DNA of 64,000 nt from positions 1 to 64,000 of the forward strand of contig QJNS01000179.1 of assembly GCA_004154925.1 (NCBI GenBank). The letters are read 5' to 3'. This stretch comes from Monosporascus cannonballus. Lineage: Eukaryota > Ascomycota > Sordariomycetes > Xylariales. The translations under genes and the position numbers were made by a program. The first letter of the stretch is position 1, and each line of letters begins with the position of its first letter. The notes beneath the pieces are model-generated. The model was not told the DNA's origin and did no database searches. It saw only the letters and a program-made list of their open reading frames with translations. Positions 60,750 to 64,000 of the stretch are shown here, in pieces.

Positions 60750-62604
60750 ACGTCTTGGACAAGCTCACCGGATGGTTTTTGGCACCTTTCGATCAGAAAT
60801 TCAAATTAATTAGCCATAACATATCACAATAACACAAATTAATCAGATTCGTTTTCGTTAAATGTATCTATAATTTCTTTACAAGTACGCGTATTATGTC
60901 CGAGTTTGCCGCAAACGTCATACTTTCGCTCCTTCGTCTTAATCTTTTTACAACAAATATTTCCAGCCATTATTGGCTGCATTTTTTTACCATTACCTTT
61001 TTTTCTCGGCCAGAAAAGGTTATCCCTTTTGTATAGTAAGTGTTTCTTTTTTAAAGCTGTTTGTTTTTGATTTTTAAACGTTTATTAAGGATCTGGTTCG
61101 TTTCGCGTAAGTAATTATTTTCTTTTTTTAAAAGAATATTTTCATATAATAGTATTAAGGCATTTTTCGTCAAAAAATCAACCGATTTCATTATTTTTGT
61201 CGGCGAATTACCCTGGTACTTTTTAATTTTTTTTATAAGTAACGTCCCCATTTTATTATTTCGCGGATATTTTTAGGGGTTTTTGCGAGAGGGGGAGGGA
61301 AACGGAACCGACGGAGGTTAACGGCGTTACGGTCGGTATAAATATAGCTGGAGAAATTTCTAAATCGGATAAGACGTTATTAAGATCGAATGGAAAAAGT
61401 TTTTTAGTTTTTGCAAATCCGGCTTTAATATTTTCGGACGTTATAATAACTTTAAACGTATTGTAAAAGTCGATAAGGAAATCTTTTTTCGTAATATAGA
61501 TATGGTAACGTTGTATTAAATTTTCGATATAAAACGAATAAACGCGTTTTAAAGTAAAAAAAAGATACGTCGAAAAGTTAAAACCGATAAGAAAAATGGG
61601 CAGATATATAAAGCGTAATAGTATCGTTATTCGCGTAATAATTTTCGAATTCTATCGAATAATAATTTTCGTAATCGTTACGGATAAGAAAAGTTTTTGA
61701 TCCTTTCGATTGCGTTTGAATATGTTTATCAAAGTATTGCACCTATTTTGAACTCAGTTCGTTCGTTATTTAGTTACTATTACTTAAACCGATTTTCTAA
61801 TCGGCTGGTAATGGATTTTTTCGATACTAAGAATTAAGGTGATTTTTCTTAGCCAAAATGATAAATGACAATAATATTTAACTGTGCGAATTAATAGCTT
61901 ATATAATTATAATCTATTCCCTATTTCCTTATTACGTCTATTTAAGTTTTTTACGTTTTTTAATACTAATAATTACTATATCCGTTACTATAAAAACCCT
62001 TATTAAAAACCCCGTTTCGTCGAAGTTGTAAATATTATTTTGTAATACCATATTTTAGAATTATAACCCGAATAAGCTTAAACTATTTGCGAAATATTTC
62101 TGGATTTTCGCATAATACCTTTTGATAATCGATTTTTCGATTTAAATGCGTTTTGAATTTTTCTTGCTGTTTAACAAAGTTCGACGCCCATTTAACCTTA
62201 ACGCGTTGCGTAATACGTTGAGCAAACAATATATTTGCCATATTTTCAACATATTAAAACCGGACAAAAAGCATTCGTACATCTAAGTCAAATATTCGGT
62301 CGATAATCGATTATTTTTCGGTTGGCGTTAATTTTCGCGAATTGAAAATAATATCGGTTTTAAAGGATTTACCGATATATCGTTCGTATAAAGTAAAATA
62401 GGCGACTTTATAAATCGAACTAAATACCGCATAATTAAATATCGACTCTCGTTTTTTAATCTGGATGGTTAAATTTATTTTTGCTCTTTTTATAAGCCTT
62501 TCTATATTATTGGTATTAAAAAATAATTAATTGAAGTTGGGTAATTAAATGGTGTTAAAAACTATTCGATAAGCTTATTTATCCGGTAAGCTTGTTATGT
62601 ACGT
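60750..62604 (-). mobile_element. Pogo/Fot1-like DNA transposon, full length, RIP-mutated
   Basis: 1855 bp with inverted ends: left ACGTCTTGGACAAGCTCACC, right (reversed) ACGTACATAACAAGCTTACC. TA lies directly outside both ends (60748-60749 and 62605-62606). The size, TA target and encoded transposase place it in the pogo/Fot1 group of Tc1/mariner, common in filamentous fungi. The left end is better preserved than the right; differences include transitions expected of RIP. Confidence 0.85.
60839..62520 (-). pseudogene. Pogo/Fot1-like transposase, RIP-inactivated
   Basis: The minus-strand frame has stops but reads as one protein. An N-terminal DNA-binding part includes LYERYIGKSFKTD and SRKLTPTEK. 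The CENPB-type region has WASNFVKQQEKFKTHLNRK. The first catalytic aspartate is in NFDETGF (62007-62027), and the following block AINSHS...LSFIILAKKNHL corresponds to the family's A-I-N-A-x-G...PPFIIFAGK. The C-terminal part (61051-61251, 66 residues open) is a lysine-rich coiled coil, and a CCHC knuckle ends the protein near 60882-60925 with its first cysteine turned to tyrosine. It would cut and paste the element at TA sites; stops make this copy inactive. Confidence 0.8.
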
Positions 62605-64000
62605 TATTTAATTAACGGCTAAAAAAGAATTTTAATGATCAAAATATAATAAACTGCATATTTAAATAAATTATTGTTATTATATATAAAAGAGAATCAA
62701 TATATTTTAATAAACTTGTATTTAGTTTTATAACAGTATTCCAATATTAAAAATAATATCTTTTATTTTAAGAAGTTTTAAAAGAAAGTAAACGTTATTC
62801 GTTACTTTAAAACGAATAATAATTTTTATATATAAATTATACGTTAAAATAAAGTTTTTGATTTATTTCGAAATATTCTAGTTGTAGAATTATCGTATAT
62901 TTTAAAAGAAAAACAATCTAAATCTTAATTTGTATAATATATTAAAAACTTTACCATATTATAATAGAAATCAATCTTTTAATTCCCATAAAATTGGTTC
63001 AAACTTTATACATATTTTGCTTTTTTTTAAAACCGTTTAATAATATACAAATTATAAAAGTTTATTTTATGAAAAAAGAATTTAAAAGATCTGCGTTATA
63101 TCCAATTACCAAATCTTAAAGTTAACTTCGATTGTTGCAATTATAACAATTCGAAAAGATTTAAATACAAATATAATAATACATATATTAATTATTGAAT
63201 TAACTTTCTGAAAATTCCTATATATATAAATACGTTATTTATAACGTTTTAATTTTTTATTTTAAACAAATTTTAATATAAATATTTAGTACAAAAGTTT
63301 AATTTAAATTTTTGTTTATATAATTGAAATATTTTTCTTTATTCTCTATTTCCTATATATCTTAATTTCTTTTTAATTTTTTAAAATACATTTTTAAAAA
63401 ATGTACATTTAACTTTTTTCTAAAATTTAAACGGCTTAATTTTTAACTAATCTTTATAAATCCTGGATTTATTTAATATAACGTTAAAACTTTTCGATTT
63501 TTTTATAATATCGTTATTACGATTATTACATAAAAATATATAATTTATTATATCTTTATAGTACTATATATTATAATAACGTATTTATATAAATAACCTT
63601 GTTTGAATTTCGATTTAAAATACAATATATTATATTATTTCTGTAAATTACGATACATGTGACGGTATAAATATTACCGATTTTAAAATCGTTAAAACAT
63701 GTTTATTTTCGTAATTTTCTTCGTTAATAAATAAATAAAATATATTTAACCTTTCTTTTTATATTAAACGTTCGGTATATAAACTTTTATTAATTATCGG
63801 ATAATTCTTTGTTTATAAGAATTCCTAAATCAATTTAAAATATTTATAAATTATTTATATTATTCATAACTTTTATTATATAAACTTTTGAAAAATCTTA
63901 ATAATACGTTTTTTAATTACGATTAATTGACGAATATTTCGATAAATGTATTTTTTAAGTTAATTATTAAATTATTCCTCTTTAACTATGTTTTTAAAAA
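62605..64000. other. AT-rich DNA, no recognised element
   Basis: RIP-type sequence to the end of the window. No LTR edge, inverted end or polymerase motif could be identified. Confidence 0.5.

Overview
The window looks like filamentous ascomycete (Pezizomycotina) nuclear DNA. Very AT-rich blocks full of stop codons alternate with islands of ordinary base composition. In the blocks, transposon copies differ mainly by C-to-T and G-to-A changes, as repeat-induced point mutation (RIP) produces. The islands hold genes with 54-78 bp GT...AG introns. No bacterial-type genes, rRNA or tRNA were recognised.

Layout. 1-5.4 kb: an isolated LTR and a 5'-truncated plus-strand Gypsy chromovirus, bracketed by two 46 bp GC-rich direct repeats. 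5.4-10.6 kb: an island with one convincing gene, a secreted cysteine-rich protein whose C-terminal half is a heptad array that includes the exact FLAG octapeptide and eleven DYKxxDK motifs, followed by a small PIF/Harbinger element with TTA target duplications. 11.0-24.9 kb: a minus-strand Gypsy element with 206 bp LTRs, then a second Gypsy element inserted inside a lone LTR of the first family. 25.0-28.9 kb: truncated or frameshifted genes (aldo/keto reductase, sugar transporter, anthrone-oxygenase-like membrane protein, MFS efflux transporter). 30.5-34.6 kb: two genes that look intact, a family 90 glycosyltransferase and an EFM3/FAM86-like lysine methyltransferase. 35.2-36.6 kb: a broken gene resembling Tet/JBP-type 2OG-Fe(II) dioxygenases. 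37.9-41.6 kb: a Tc1-like transposase remnant and a cullin gene split by a TA-flanked DNA transposon. 42.0-59.3 kb: a three-level nest of Gypsy elements plus a solo LTR. 60.75-62.6 kb: a complete-length RIP-mutated pogo/Fot1-like transposon. The rest is AT-rich DNA without recognisable content.

Only three genes look functional: the heptad-repeat secreted protein, GT90 and the EFM3-like methyltransferase. The window therefore reads as a transposon-dense accessory region with a candidate effector in a small island, decayed metabolic and transport genes, and two likely housekeeping genes. All family assignments come from reading motifs by eye; no database search was run.
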